Part shown: piece after piece, positions 36,425 to 48,091 of the stretch | How positions within the stretch are numbered: the stretch's first letter is position 1 | Layout: every line of letters begins with the position of its first letter | Assembly: GCA_950106755.1 (NCBI GenBank) | Contig: OX467091.1 | Location: 5,101,538-5,165,537, forward strand | Direction of reading: 5' to 3' | Origin: Climacium dendroides | Taxonomy: Eukaryota; Streptophyta; Bryopsida; Hypnales; Climaciaceae | Length of the DNA: 64,000 nt | Notes under the pieces: generated by a model | The model's input: the letters and a program-made list of their open reading frames with translations, nothing else | The model's database searches: none | What the model was told of the DNA's origin: nothing | Made by a program: the position numbers and the translations under genes

Positions 36425-37121
36425 GTTACCAGTGTCCCTACCGTTTCCCCAGTCCGTCGGTACAAGCGGAAGACCGGGACTCCCTCCCCCTGACTGCCAG
36501 CATTTTGCCACCAGCTACACAAACACTATGTTTGCTCTCTTCAATTCATCCTCAGTTTCTAGATTAGCTAAATTTAAGTCCTCAAGTCGATCTTTCTGCA
36601 GTAGTTTAATCGATCTGGGTGCATTTCGAACATCACAATTCTAGCTTGCATTGATCATTCCTTTTGTACGTGTTTAGATTTCCGGGGCTGTGTTGCAACG
36701 TGCGCACCAGGTGCGCGCATGTTCTAATTCCATTACTCAGCTCCTAGATTAAGTGTTCTCTAGACGTATCTTTCACGCATGTCGATCAAGCATCCGATCG
36801 ACTTTCGATCAGTCTAGTCGCTTTCCATTCAAGACTCTGGATCGGTGCAGTAGTTTGCAATTGATTTTGGTTACAGATCGACGTAATGTACATTGAGAAT
36901 ACTGACTTGAGCGCAGGGTTGCTTAGCGGCTTAGTTGTACAGTAGCTTCGCTGATTCACAGGTCGGGAGAATACTTGAGGTTCTTGGATTGCCAATAACG
37001 TCCCACGTTTACAGTGCTGTCAACAAGGGAAATCGTGCCACTAGTTTCCCCCGTTGCCTATTTCCCCTGACTCATCCCGTTCCTAGCTTTCGAAAAATCT
37101 TCAGGGGAAGTTCGATCAGAC
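36425..37121 (+). promoter_or_regulatory. Promoter and 5' leader of AP2 gene copy B
   Basis: Aligned with 29890-30698 (shared cagtccgtcggtac near 36450 and tcctcagtttctagatta near 36548). Indels and substitutions are many, far more than in the exons, so promoter function may have diverged. No clear TATA box. Confidence 0.55.
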
Positions 37122-40100
37122 ATGGCTATGGCGATCGACACCCTGCCACTGGCGCAAGCGCTCATCCCTCGCCTACAGAGATACCTGGACGAGTACACGG
37201 GGCGTTTTCAAATCCATCGGGTGTGCGCGCACGCCACCGTGATCCACCACGAAGCCGCATTCAAGCGACTGCTGGTAGGCCGGGACCGGTTAGCGGACCA
37301 GGCGGCGCTGGACTGGCAAGCGGACCAGGGCGACGATCTGCAAGACGGTGAAGTGTTCTACCATCTGCAACAACAGGTATCGTCAACTCCGCTGAATTGG
37401 CGGCATTATGCGCCATTTTATCTTTTACATTAGCCAGCAGAGCCAATAATTATCCAAATATCGTCAATTTCCTTTCATTGGAGCGATTCTGGCGTCACAT
37501 ATTGTTACATATTTCTTCGCAAAAGTAATTATTTCAGTTCACAAAGTAGGACAAAAATGGATTTTTGTTTCAAGTCACGCGTCCTGAGACGTGCCAAAGT
37601 ATTGGAATACCATTAGTTTAACGAAATGAATGTGAAATTAGTATGCAGTTTGGATTTCGCTAAGCATGGATTTCAATCCCATTTCCTCTCCCGGCTCCCT
37701 GAATCATTTCCTTTCCTTTCTTTCCTTGCTTGAGAGTCCACTGCGCCATTTTAATGGAATTGCGCCATTTTGTCGTTCAGGTGGTGACGTCGCCACTGTT
37801 GTCCAAAGCTTTCTCTCACACGGAGCGCACGACTTCCACCACCACGCTCGTGGCCAGTGCTCTGTCGCCCTCTTTCAGGTCCAGAACCAACGGACGTCCC
37901 GTCTCCTCCTTTTTTCGCAAGTCCCTTCGATGCTCCTGCCTCCAGCGCAATGGGGTGATTCCTCACTCCTTTCGTTTCGTTTCACGCATGCCCTTCCAAG
38001 TTTTACATGTCGTGTGAAAGCGATGAGTTATTTCAGAAATCTCGGTTTTCTGAATTTATATGTTTGGCAAATCCTCAGCAGAGAAATCCGAAAGTTCCGT
38101 AGAACATATTCCATTGTGCAACTTTAGAATTTCACAGCATCAGTATGAATTCCAGGCTGTATTCCATTCACTGTATGAAATTCAGTGTGAAACTTCATTA
38201 TGACGTTTCATAGTTGCACTACGGAATTGGGTTTCTGGAATTGCGATTTGGATGTCTAGAATGGTTGAGGAACTTCCTGCTGAACATCCATTGAGGTGCA
38301 CCCACGGGGCGTTTCCTGTTATGAGATTAAATTTGCCTTCGTTTTGTTTGCATAAGTTTATTTAAAACTAGGGATTTTACGATTACTGGTCTCTTTGAAG
38401 TGTTCATATTGGTCACTTGCGATGAGTGAATTCAGGTGCTTGCGCATGCTTTCGCATTTTCGTCCGACATACCCGAGGTGTTCCCCAACGCGGGGAAACA
38501 CTACTCGTGGGTGTACTTCCCACAACAGAGCCTCAAAATCGTCTGGGAAAACCAGACGGGATACCAGCCCTTCGTGGTGTGGAACCTGCAACTGGATGTG
38601 GTGGATCTGGACTCGAGAATCTCGACCTACGTACGCCCGGAGAAGCGACTCCGCACAGCGAGGAGCCTGTTTCAGCACACCGTGGAATTTGAAGCAGCAG
38701 CAGCAGCAGGCCATGGCAACGACCCGCCGCTTCCCCGGGGGCGGAGGAAGTTCAGGGGAGTTCGACACCGCCTCGATCGCAAGACGTGGGTTGCGGAGAT
38801 GAAGCCTCCCAAGTCCAAGAACAAAGCCTCGTTCGGAGACTTCAAGACGGAGATTGAAGCTGCTAGAGCAGTGGACGCCGCGTTTTATCATTTCGGCAAA
38901 CCGCACTTGCTCAACTTTCCTGATAGTACTCCGAGGATTTTGGCGTCCAGGTCGAGAGGCCATGGTGAGCTTCCCGAATTCCCTCAACTCGCTCAAGTTC
39001 TTTGAACTTCCAAAAAAAATTGTGAATTATTTGCTACCTAAGTGTTGGAATGATGCGAGTGTATTGTAAACTTATTCTACCTAATACCACGTCATCAAAA
39101 TATGAATGCACAATGCAGTTGAGTGTGTGTATTCTTGAGTTCCATGCAAAGTAGTCAAGTAATGTTAGAAAAGAGTGTTACTGGTTTCAAAGCTTGATAT
39201 GAGTTGTGAATTTTAAATAAAAGTAAAAGATCGAAGAAGGTTGAAAGCAAACTATCACAGAAACATTGATGTGATGGCTGCATCTCAAAAAGTCATTGTC
39301 ATACAGATGACTTGCGGTGTTGAACTTCAATACCGCACTAGATGAGAACTTCATTAATTTCATATCATATGAAGTACAAATGGACGTTGCATCTAGTGTG
39401 GTATTGCACTGAAAGTCTTCTCAATGTCACATGACAATGACAAACTAAGGGGCTTAATTGAGATGTACGTCTGTGAACAGAGAGTAAAAAAGATTCGTCA
39501 AAAGGAGTTGATATTCGAGCCTCTTGTAATGCTCAAATTGCTCAAATTGCTTTCAGTTCTCATTTGAGGCTTATCGACATGGAAAACCACCCATGATGGC
39601 AGGGTTGGATGAGAAAACCAAGCTGAAACTGGTGAAGGAGCAAGCAAAGTGGCTGGCATCCATAGCGACCACCCTCGCTTCCAACTCCGCACGCTCCAAT
39701 TCATCTCCAGATTCAGGTTGCAGCGCAGTCGCGTTGGGCTCGTTCCGTTCGTTCTCCGAGATGTCGTCCTTGTTCAGCTCCGGCGGTGGTGATGTCGACG
39801 AAGACGCTGATGATGGAACCTCCCAAGAGGAGAATCCCGAGAGCATCATCCCATGGAGTTCCGGCTTGTCAGCTCAGGGCTCCCCCGGAACCTCCATGGA
39901 AACCTACCTCAACGGCGCCATCTCTCAGTTGGAAGGTTTTGTAGCCGAAGAGGGTGAGGTTCCCGCATGCACGCCGTCGACTGGAAACTCCATGGAAACG
40001 TACCCTGAGTTTTCCTCCGAAATGCTGAGGAGATTGGTGGATTCGTCGCGGTCTTGTATGGAGTTTCTAGTCATGTCGCCACCTCCGCCTCCGATGCTTG

Positions 40101-40186
40101 ACATGGCGACTAGTTGTTCGAGTGACTCGGAGGGGAATGCCATTGCTGGGCATTTGTGGGAGCCGCAAAGCTTCGGATGTGTATGA
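37122..40186 (+). CDS. Divergent AP2/ERF-domain protein, copy B
   Basis: Predicted 513-residue paralogue of copy A. Exons: 37122-37376, 37781-37954, 38436-38964 and 39603-40186, with identical exon phases. The AP2/ERF domain is about residues 248-305: KFRGVRHRLDRKTWVAEMKP ... KASFGDFKTEIEAARAVDAA ... LLNFP. Unlike copy A it keeps the Arg of RGVR but has Leu for the Pro after HR; both lack the usual WLG tryptophan. Between copies, exon 1 differs at 9 of 85 residues and exon 2 at 3 of 58. Exon 3 has two extra alanines in an Ala run here, and exon 4 is the most changed, with an insertion (SARSNSS region). The C-terminus HLWEPQSFGC is kept. An open frame in both copies after visible divergence suggests both are under selection. 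Function beyond a possible regulator is not known. Confidence 0.88.
39291..39446. mobile_element. Short inverted-repeat element in intron 3 of copy B
   Basis: agtcattgtcat at the left and atgacaatgac at the right, with inner arms taccgcactagatg and catctagtgtggta, form an imperfect hairpin of about 155 bp. Copy A's intron 3 is about 350 bp shorter and lacks it, so it is probably an insertion after the duplication. Confidence 0.65.
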
Positions 40187-40715
40187 GCTTGAGCTTGTGA
40201 GAATGATCGAAGCGGAGCTCAGCCAAAACACTGAACAAACCTCTTGAAAGAGCAGTAAAGAAATTGTCTCTTCTATGAGGAAGACTTTAGACTGCCTCAT
40301 CTCATCCTTCCCTTCATATTTGGGTTCTCTATTGGGTCACATGAATCCTCCAACAAAGGATTAAGAATGTTATGGCCTCATTCAGAGCCTTATCGTGTAT
40401 ACTTGATTATAGAAAGACTTGGAAGGAGTTATAGACATATTATAGAAAGACTTGGAAGGAATTGTCTCTTCTATGAGGAATGTTATGACCTCATTCAGGA
40501 GCCTTATCGTGTATACTTGATTATAGTAAGACATTTTTTCTTCAAAAAGTTGGCCTCTAAGATTTCTTGCTTCCTTTAGTTTCACCATGGTACAACCCTT
40601 GGGAGGATTTTGATTTTGTTTCTAGCATAATAGATGTATTACAAGAATAAAAGAGAACACAAACTTTGAATCTTGATAAGGATGTCACTTTAACCTTTAA
40701 ATGTCAAATACAAAA
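40187..40715 (+). other. 3' flank of copy B with a small internal duplication
   Basis: Homologous to the flank of copy A. Within it, cctcattcag(g)agccttatcgtgtatacttg occurs near 40377 and 40490, tatagaaagacttggaagga occurs twice, and attgtctcttctatgagga occurs near 40263 and 40457. So about 110 bp has been locally duplicated. Confidence 0.7.
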
Positions 40716-40968
40716 GGCCATATTTGTTGAAATGAGACAATTTGCAGTCTCGTATTATCTTCGACTTTACATGTAGATGATAGTAAAGGTTTGGATATTG
40801 AAATTTTTTGGTAAGTTGAGACTTGAATATGTTAATACATTCACAAAACTTTGATTATATAAAGATTGAAATGTTTATAAAGTTTTTATTTGTTAAAAAA
40901 TAAAGGTCTCAAATAGTGGGGTTGAAGTCTCAAAATGTCCATTTTATTACAATTTAACTAATATGGCC
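40716..40968. mobile_element. MITE-like element, GGCCATATTTG family
   Basis: Begins GGCCATATTTGTTGAAAT and ends AATTTAACTAATATGGCC, imperfect inverted repeats around 253 bp. It is the inverse-orientation relative of 35704-35952. Confidence 0.82.
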
Positions 40969-42170
40969 ATACAACTCGTGGGGCTTGGTTTGATGGGATC
41001 TTGAGAGTAACATCTCTAATACCCAAGAGCAATCCAATTTTTTGATATCATTCTCTTTGCATACAAAGAAATGCATCTATCAAACAAAGTTTTGTATTTC
41101 AAATTGTAGTTTGAATTTAATGTGTGGTTTTGAATTTGGAAAGTTTGTTAGAATTGTTGTACATATCTTTACAAAAAAAAAATTCCACCAAGATTCAACA
41201 CAAAGTCCAAATTTTGACACAATTTGGTTCCTAAATCCCAACATTCATATACACGCATGTGTAATATTATAGTGAACATTTTGCATTGCTTGCAATCATT
41301 CCTAAAGTGTCACAACATTGGTTGCTAACGTTGCAAGCCATGTCCCTCACATCATGTTCAAACAACTTCCAAGGCCGAGGCTCTCCTTTCTTCATTATAG
41401 TACTTCCATACACCTTCTATTTCTGCAACATTGCTAATTGAATGGTTGAAGCCGCCATGTTCATTCTCTTTGCACTTTATTCCAACTTGCCACATTCTCC
41501 ATACTAATGATCTTTCTTCTACTCAAACTTTGAGTCCTCATTCTTTTTGGGAGAAATACCTCAGGTCAAACCATGTCTATTCTCACTATAAATATGACTA
41601 AGAAAACTCTTAAGACTCATCACATAAATAAAACAACATATAGTATCATATGATAAAGACAAGGCAAAATTATAGCTAGCAACTAATGAAGGTGACATAG
41701 AAACTAATATTAACCCAATTGTCATTACGTCCTATTGTAACCCTTTCCTTTTCAATAAAAAAAAATTGGCATATCATATACATGCTAGTGAATAAATATT
41801 TCCTTAACCAAATAGCTCTCTAAGAATATTGAACTATCTCATGAATAAAAAAAAGCTTGGTGAAAATTAAAAAATAAGAGACACATTGAACTATCTAGTG
41901 AAAGGCAAAGACATTATTTCATAATAGCAACAAACCTATATGAACTCAAATTGAGAAAAGATACAATTTCTTCCATAAAAACTTAATTTTTTATTGTACC
42001 TAGGAGCCAACTCCATTAGTATTCAACATTTCCAAAATAGTAAGATTTCAGTAGTACCCACAAGCGAAGAAACTGGTACTAATTCATATGCAACGAGTTA
42101 TTCATTGGCATGTGTACAATAGGTGTAACTTTTTGTCTTCTTAGCATTTTGGTTGTGAGTTCTTAACGTA
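40969..42170. other. AT-rich spacer
   Basis: No gene or clear repeat. The 41042-41272 frame lacks any recognisable similarity. Confidence 0.55.
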
Positions 42171-42783
42171 AAGTAGAATTACCTAATACCACCATCCATC
42201 CAATTCCGCCATCCTCCCAATTGCGTCAATGGCCCATCTATTACTACTATCTTTACAACCCTTTATCATGATGACAATGAGGAACGAACACATGAGCCTA
42301 CGCTTTTACCCTTAAACAACAAGCCGGTCATCATGGGAATCATCTGTTTGGGCACTGTGTGAATTGTTGGATTAAAAAAATGAAAAAAACACTCATTAGG
42401 AGACAAGCTACTATAGAAGACATTTCCTTTTCCCACCAAATTTGAAGAAAGAATAGTTCTACTTCTGTCATGCATAGAGAGATTCTTTGTCATTCATCGG
42501 CCAAAAAATGTACTCAACATTGTTTAAGGATTAAAAAGGGGCTACTCATAATTTAACATTTTTGAATTGAAAAATCATAGAAAATTCACTTCTTGTAGGA
42601 ATGTCTTCATTCTTTTTGCAATTGACTTCTCTCAAACTTTTCAATCTTTGAAAAATATGGGAGCTAACAAATAGCTTCTCCAAAGTACTTAGATAGCAAA
42701 TCTTTGAAAAATACAAGAATTGACAAATAGCTTCTCCAAGGTACCTAGAGAGCAAATATGTGTGGTAATAGGCAATTCTACCC
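42171..42783. mobile_element. TA|AGGT-family MITE, 613 bp
   Basis: Left end aagtagaattacctaatacc after TA; right end ggtaataggcaattctacc. It holds the same inner sequence as the 55820 copy (gcaattgacttctctcaaac, caaatagcttctccaaagta). A 65-bp internal duplication (caaatagcttctccaa near 42667 and 42725) makes it longer. 42390-42540 also resembles 29.63-29.77 kb. Confidence 0.8.
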
Positions 42784-42990
42784 CAAGTGTTTTTGTCAAT
42801 GCTATATATTTGAGTCAAAGCACTTACTCACAAAAAACGAGCATCACTATACAATTTTGTAGATCCAAATCATGTGAAAGTGTGCAACCATTTCAGGGTA
42901 TATTCACACTTGGTGTTAGGGATGATGTTTGCATTGTGAATCTGGTCAAGAAGTAGGTCTAAATTCGTTACTATGACCCTCAACAACAAC
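42784..42990. other. Spacer
   Basis: Short AT-rich stretch between the preceding element and the GC-rich island; nothing recognised. Confidence 0.5.
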
Positions 42991-43640
42991 CCTCTTTAAC
43001 ACCAAGTGAGAACAAACCTTTATTCTGCAGTTTGTACGACCCATTTTAGGGTTACCCTTGGGTTCCTTTCAACGCATGCTTGCTACCTGGAAACTTCAAA
43101 TTGTTTGCAGATGAACTCCAAAGTTTTGCAGAAGGACTGCAACGCTGGAGGTACGACTGGACTTGAAAGAAAACAGCAGGCGGGGGGGGGACCGACTCAG
43201 TCTGTTTATGGGGCGTCATAAGTTGGTCTCCCTTTCCAGAATTTTTCATGCCATCGTTTCAAAAATGTTGCCCCACGATGAAGATGCTACGCTGCTTCGT
43301 CCCTGTGTTGTAATCACTGGAGTCTCATGGTTTCTGGACCCAAGCTTTCAGAGAAGGACAGGCTCATCGGGCTCTGAAAGGAGCCACTTTCTGCCACGGA
43401 GGGAGTAACGGAATTGGAGTGTTGAACAAGAATTTGGGAGAATTGTCTTTTCAGTGAGAGAGTGCATGCTGCAGGCAGTTGTAGACAGTGATACCTTTAG
43501 TTCCACACGGCATCACAGACAATGGGGGTGCAGAGAACGCTCTCAAGTAACTTACAGCAGAAAAAAGAGAGAGAGAGAGAGACAGTAGAGATGGCATTGC
43601 AAGTGTAAGTGTCTAAACCCTAAACCCTAACCCTAATTTT
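42991..43640 (+). other. GC-richer island, possible gene fragment, ending in (GA)n and telomere-like repeats
   Basis: Composition here is gene-like, in contrast to both sides. A frame at 43163-43408 reads FHAIVSKMLPHDEDATLLRP and on, but I cannot assign it, and a nine-G run disturbs it. 43564-43582 is (GA)n. 43616-43638 has ctaaaccctaaaccctaacc, the plant telomere repeat (telo-box when near a promoter). It could be a relic promoter/first exon or a captured fragment. Confidence 0.4.
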
Positions 43641-45357
43641 TTTCTTTAAAAACTATTCCAGAATTTGCAAACTCTAATATAGCTCATAACTTCGTTGAAG
43701 CCCTGGAAAACATTCTAACAAGGTGTGACTACCCATAAACAGCATGTCCAATGTGTGGACTATTTCAAAACCGCTCATTTAAGAGACTACTTCTAGTTCA
43801 CTTTGGTACTTAAAACCAAGCGGATGTGTCATGAAAAGAATGGAGGAATTGAGGGTTGGAAATCAAAAGCTCATGCTTGGAAATTAGTCCCAACCTTTAT
43901 TGCATTTCTGCCACCCTACTGAGTGTTGATGGGGTGGTGGTTGGTAATGGGTGGCTCTACCTAAATCGATTTCGAAAATTACTATAATTGACTAATTCTT
44001 TGATGGATTGTAGCATTGATGGACTTTGCAAACCCTAAGTTTTGAATTCTCCAATTCCCATATGAATGGATACCTTGCTTATTTTATCCTATTATTGAGA
44101 GCATAAAAAAAGTGTATAATTGGTGGCACTATCATTAGCACTCCGATGTTAAAAATTTGGATGATGAACATAGAGGTTCCAAAGGCTTGACTTTTCTAAC
44201 CACATAAATGTTTCATGCGTCCAAACCAATGCTTGACTTTTTTCTATTTTCTAACTTTTTGTAGGATGAATTTCATGAAATTGAGGTAAATAATGTATAT
44301 TTATAAAGAATTAAAGATATGAATAGCAAAAATATGAAAAAATTCTAAAAAGGATTAAGGTACTAAGGGGTTATTAATTCAAGTACTAAGGGGTTAAACT
44401 TCCCCTATCAAACTATTCAAAACCATTCAAGGAATTTGTGCTAGTTCTTGCAAATTTGACTTGAATGTCTTTGCAATAAAATTAAACTTTGGTTCTATAT
44501 GCTTGTCTTGCACTTAGACATGTGCATACAATGTCGCAAAGCAATTTGAAGGGCCAAACAAATAAACTTGTATTATGAAATTAATAAAAAAAATAAGCAA
44601 AAAAATACATTAAAAAATCCCAAACAATAGAAATAAGGCCCTTCTAGTTGTTCATGAATTCATAGTACTATCAACCTAAATTTTATTTATTCTTTGATTT
44701 TTAAAATAAAATAATATAGAATCTTATTTCTACCTTATAAATAATACCCATAACATTATAATTTCATCTCCCCAAACTTTATGAATTGGTCCCAAATGAC
44801 ATAAAATTACCCTACGTGATGGCCAAGTAATAGGAACTTCCAATGGAATCCATGAGGTTCCCGATTGAAATATTCAAATGTTTGTAGTAGAAAAAAGGAC
44901 TTTGTAGTACTTGGTTAGAAAACATTAGCAAACTTCATTTTTAATGTAGTCTTTGAAATTGAGATTTTTGTATGGCCTTTCGTGATTAACCTTGAGATGC
45001 ATTTAGGACCATGAATTATCTTTTAGATGGTTTTAGAATATGCTAGGTGAAGTAAAAAATATCATTTTTTTTCTTTAAATTTGTTTTTGAAAGCTTCAAA
45101 TTCTAGTAGTATAATAGCTCCTTTCCAATAGTAGTTACCCCCTTCTATTAGATAGAATACTCTACCCAAGTGGCATCTCTCCTTCAACTTGCCACATAGA
45201 TTGAATAGGTCTAGGGAGCTCAATTGATTGTTTTCCTTTATTATTGTTTTTTTGGGTATAATGTCCATAGTTCTTCTTCTCCCCCCCCAAAAAATAGGGT
45301 GCTCTAAAAACGACTAATACAAACGTACATTTTACTTTCTTCAATGTACCAATACTA
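43641..45357. other. AT-rich spacer
   Basis: No gene. taaggggtta occurs twice, at 44364-44373 and 44389-44398, resembling the CCCCTAAAG-family terminus in reverse. An eight-C run is at 45282-45289. Confidence 0.5.
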
Positions 45358-45920
45358 AGGTGGGTACACCCAAAATCGCCCTGTGTGTAAAAGAGCCAGC
45401 TAGAAAAGGCACTAAAATGGCTTTGGCGTATACAAAGAATGGTCATTTATTTACATAGGCAGTTTTAGAAGTTGTCAGAGTTTTTATGAGAGAGTTCATG
45501 TCAGATTACGGATATCATAAAGAATCTTTAAGTGACAGCTAAAGCATTTTAGAAGATGATGAGTTAAATGTCACTGATGAGAGGATGGTGTTATACTTTG
45601 GTAGTTTCTTCTGCTACTTCTTTATTTTTTTTATTTTTTAATGGCACAATGGCTAAGCATTTGTGTTCCTTCTGACATCCTGTGACGGCCATATTAGGCA
45701 TGGCCATGCTCTTTTCTAATGTAGTCTATGAGCTCTTTAAATCACCCTACATGCAAAACTTTGCAAGCCTACTGTACTCTCATAGTTGCCACAATGACTA
45801 AATTGATTGTGCATCTCTTCCTCATGAACACATCTCTTTGATTTTCTACATGGACTAGTCACCATTCAGCCTTCACAAGAGCCACAGACCAATTTGTGGC
45901 GCTTTTAGGTGTACCCACCT
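45358..45920. mobile_element. TA|AGGT-family MITE, 563 bp
   Basis: Begins AGGTGGGTACACCCAAAA after TA and ends GGTGTACCCACCT before TA, with inverted termini of about 23 bp allowing mismatches. The interior has no open frame of note. Confidence 0.85.
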
Positions 45921-47398
45921 TATAAATTTCAAAAGGTGGTTGCTTTCACTACAAGAATGTCCTACCCGAATCAAAATTTCCTAACCAACAATTAATGTCT
46001 GAATCAATACAATCAAGTTCAATATTGCCGAATCAAGATGTCCGAATCAACTTAACAATGTTGATTAGGGTTGTCTTTTCTAGTAGTATTTTCATACAAC
46101 TTCAAAAATTTGTAATTAATTCCACAAAGGTCCAAAAAATATGAAATGACTTGGGTTTGATGCTAATTCCACTCTTCTTCCTACAAAAGTTTACTGAAAA
46201 TGGTTCCAAGCTCTTAAAAGGTCGCTTTGGAAGTAGACTACCCTTATGGGTGTGTGTTTTTTGGAAAAGGAACTATCCTTATGGGTTTTAACGTTTCCAC
46301 TTTCAATATCAAATTTTTTTCCTCTCCCATCCAAAGTAACGGAGGAATTCCTTTCCATTTCCATTTGAAGTTCAGCCCAAAGGTGCAGACTCATCCCTTA
46401 GCCTCATCTTCGCTCCCTTCCTTTAACCCATTTTTGGATATAAAAACATCATAGCTTTTGAAGTGCTATAAATCTAAATGTCACTAAGTTATACAGATCT
46501 TAATTGTACAATCTTGTAGTGGACAAGTTGTATATGGCATGGATCAAATTTGAAGTCATTTGACCGTGTAGATTGAAAGATCAGTGTTGAAAAAGGATGC
46601 TGAAATTTTTCTAAAAACACATTTGGAGGTGAAATTTGAATTCTAAACCTTCTCAAATGAAAAATCTTTAAACTACAAAGCGCTTGAAAATAAGCATACA
46701 AATACATTGGTGAAAGAAAATATCATTCAATTGACTCATTGTGTCTACAAAATGGCTTTGAAATGTCAAGAAAAGTTGCCAAAAATTACATCTAAGGTTG
46801 AACCTCCCTTCTACTAAAATGCCTCTCAGTCACTCATTATTTCTTGGATTGATATGAAAATTTATTGACACAAACTAAACTAGTATGCACAACTTTTCCA
46901 AAAAGAATCATTGAAAACGGGCATTGTATGAAGAAGAAATAGACTGCCAAAGTTCACTAGAATGAAAAACTATTAGGGTTTTGAACTTCGATTGCTCCCA
47001 AACATTCAAAACAACCTAGATTGATATGAAAATTTTACCACAAGAACTAGACTTTAAGGGGAACACAATCCAACAAATTTTATTGAAAAAAACACTGTAT
47101 GAAGGAGATACAAGCCCCCAAAGTTACAGCCATCAAGTGCAATTTTGTGAACTCAAATTATACTTGTGAAGTTCAATTAGATTTCAAGAAACTGATACAT
47201 CTTGGATTGATCTGAAAATTTTACCACATAAACTAGAAAAGTATACGCAACTTCTCCAACAAGTTTCATTGAATTTGGACATTAGATGCAAAAGTTACAT
47301 TACTTTGAATTGGACTCAAACTATGTGAGGCTACTACTTTTGAGGCACTGGGGCGTTCAGAGGTTAACCTAATTATGTTGGTTTTTCTCTGACTGCGT
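45921..47398. other. AT-rich spacer with diverged repeats
   Basis: 46105-46215 matches the reverse complement of about 57410-57520, and 54090-54190 (shared attccacaaaggtccaaaaa). 46840-47300 has the phrase ttggattgatatgaaaatttta...cacaaactaga...caactt repeated near 46850, 47020 and 47210. Old repeats; no gene seen. Confidence 0.55.
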
Positions 47399-47715
47399 TT
47401 GGCAATAAGTGGGACGCACCTCACGTCCTCAGTCCTCACCTCACCTTGGTTCTAGCGCTGAAGCTCACTCGCAATGCTTGCTTGCCTGTGGCCTGTGGCC
47501 CCAAACTAAGTTACTTAACTTACAGTATTATTGTTGTTTCTCCCAAATCAAGTCCTGTCATCCGCTGCTGCGGCTGCGGCTGCTGCAGCCCGTGTCAGCA
47601 GATTGGATTTGCTGCTCAGTCTTCATGCACTTCTGTTCGAAAGGGCAGGACACCATGATTTGAATTCGAGCGCAGCGAGGAAGTACGAGACTACAGTCAG
47701 TCTGCAGGGCTCATA
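47399..47715 (+). other. GC-rich island, possible gene fragment
   Basis: Abruptly GC-rich for about 300 bp. The plus-strand frame 47531-47716 reads a run of nine Ala, then RVSRLDLLLSLHALLFERAG, which looks protein-like (hydrophobic helix after an Ala run), but I do not recognise a family. No splice-supported extension was found. It may be an exon fragment or a captured piece of a gene. Confidence 0.35.
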
Positions 47716-47735
47716 ATGAGGATTGGATCGTCGAA

Positions 47736-47789
47736 ATTAAGGAAGGAAGGGAAGGAAGGGAAGGGGAGGGGAGGGGAGGGGGGGAGGCT
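47736..47789 (+). repeat. Purine tract (GGAAGG/GGGGA)n
   Basis: About 54 bases of nearly pure purine, ending in ggggaggggagggggggagg. It could form triplex or G-quadruplex structures, and lies between the GC-rich island and a MITE. Confidence 0.85.
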
Positions 47790-47797
47790 TCACTATA

Positions 47798-48010
47798 CTA
47801 ATGATGATAAATAGTGTTACGTACACTAATTTATTTTAAAAAGCCATGAGTTTTTACACTTGATGAATATTTTTACCAACTATGGATGTAGAGTTTTCCC
47901 ACTTAGAATGACACTAGGATTTATGATTTTCGTAAAAATATTTATGAAGAGTAAAAACTTATAGCATTTCTAAAACAGTTAGTATGGGTAACACTATTTA
48001 TCATCATTAG
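47798..48010. mobile_element. Short inverted-repeat element, 213 bp
   Basis: Left CTAATGATGATAAATAGTGT and right ACACTATTTATCATCATTAG are perfect inverted repeats, continuing for a few bases (GTTAC) and more loosely to about 38 bp. Non-coding. Target duplication unclear. Confidence 0.85.
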
Positions 48011-48091
48011 TGTACTGGAGTCAATGTCGTTAGCTCAAGGAGAAAACGCCGGTTAGCTTAGTGAACTCTGCTTTCATCCTCATTACGGTGC

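Larger units (their letters stand above)
36425..40705 (+). repeat. Segmental tandem duplication, unit B
   Basis: Second copy of the AP2 gene segment, same orientation as unit A and offset by about 6.4 kb. The intervening 2 kb (34410-36424) is unrelated spacer. The end near 40705 lies about 10 bp from the 40716 MITE. Confidence 0.9.
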
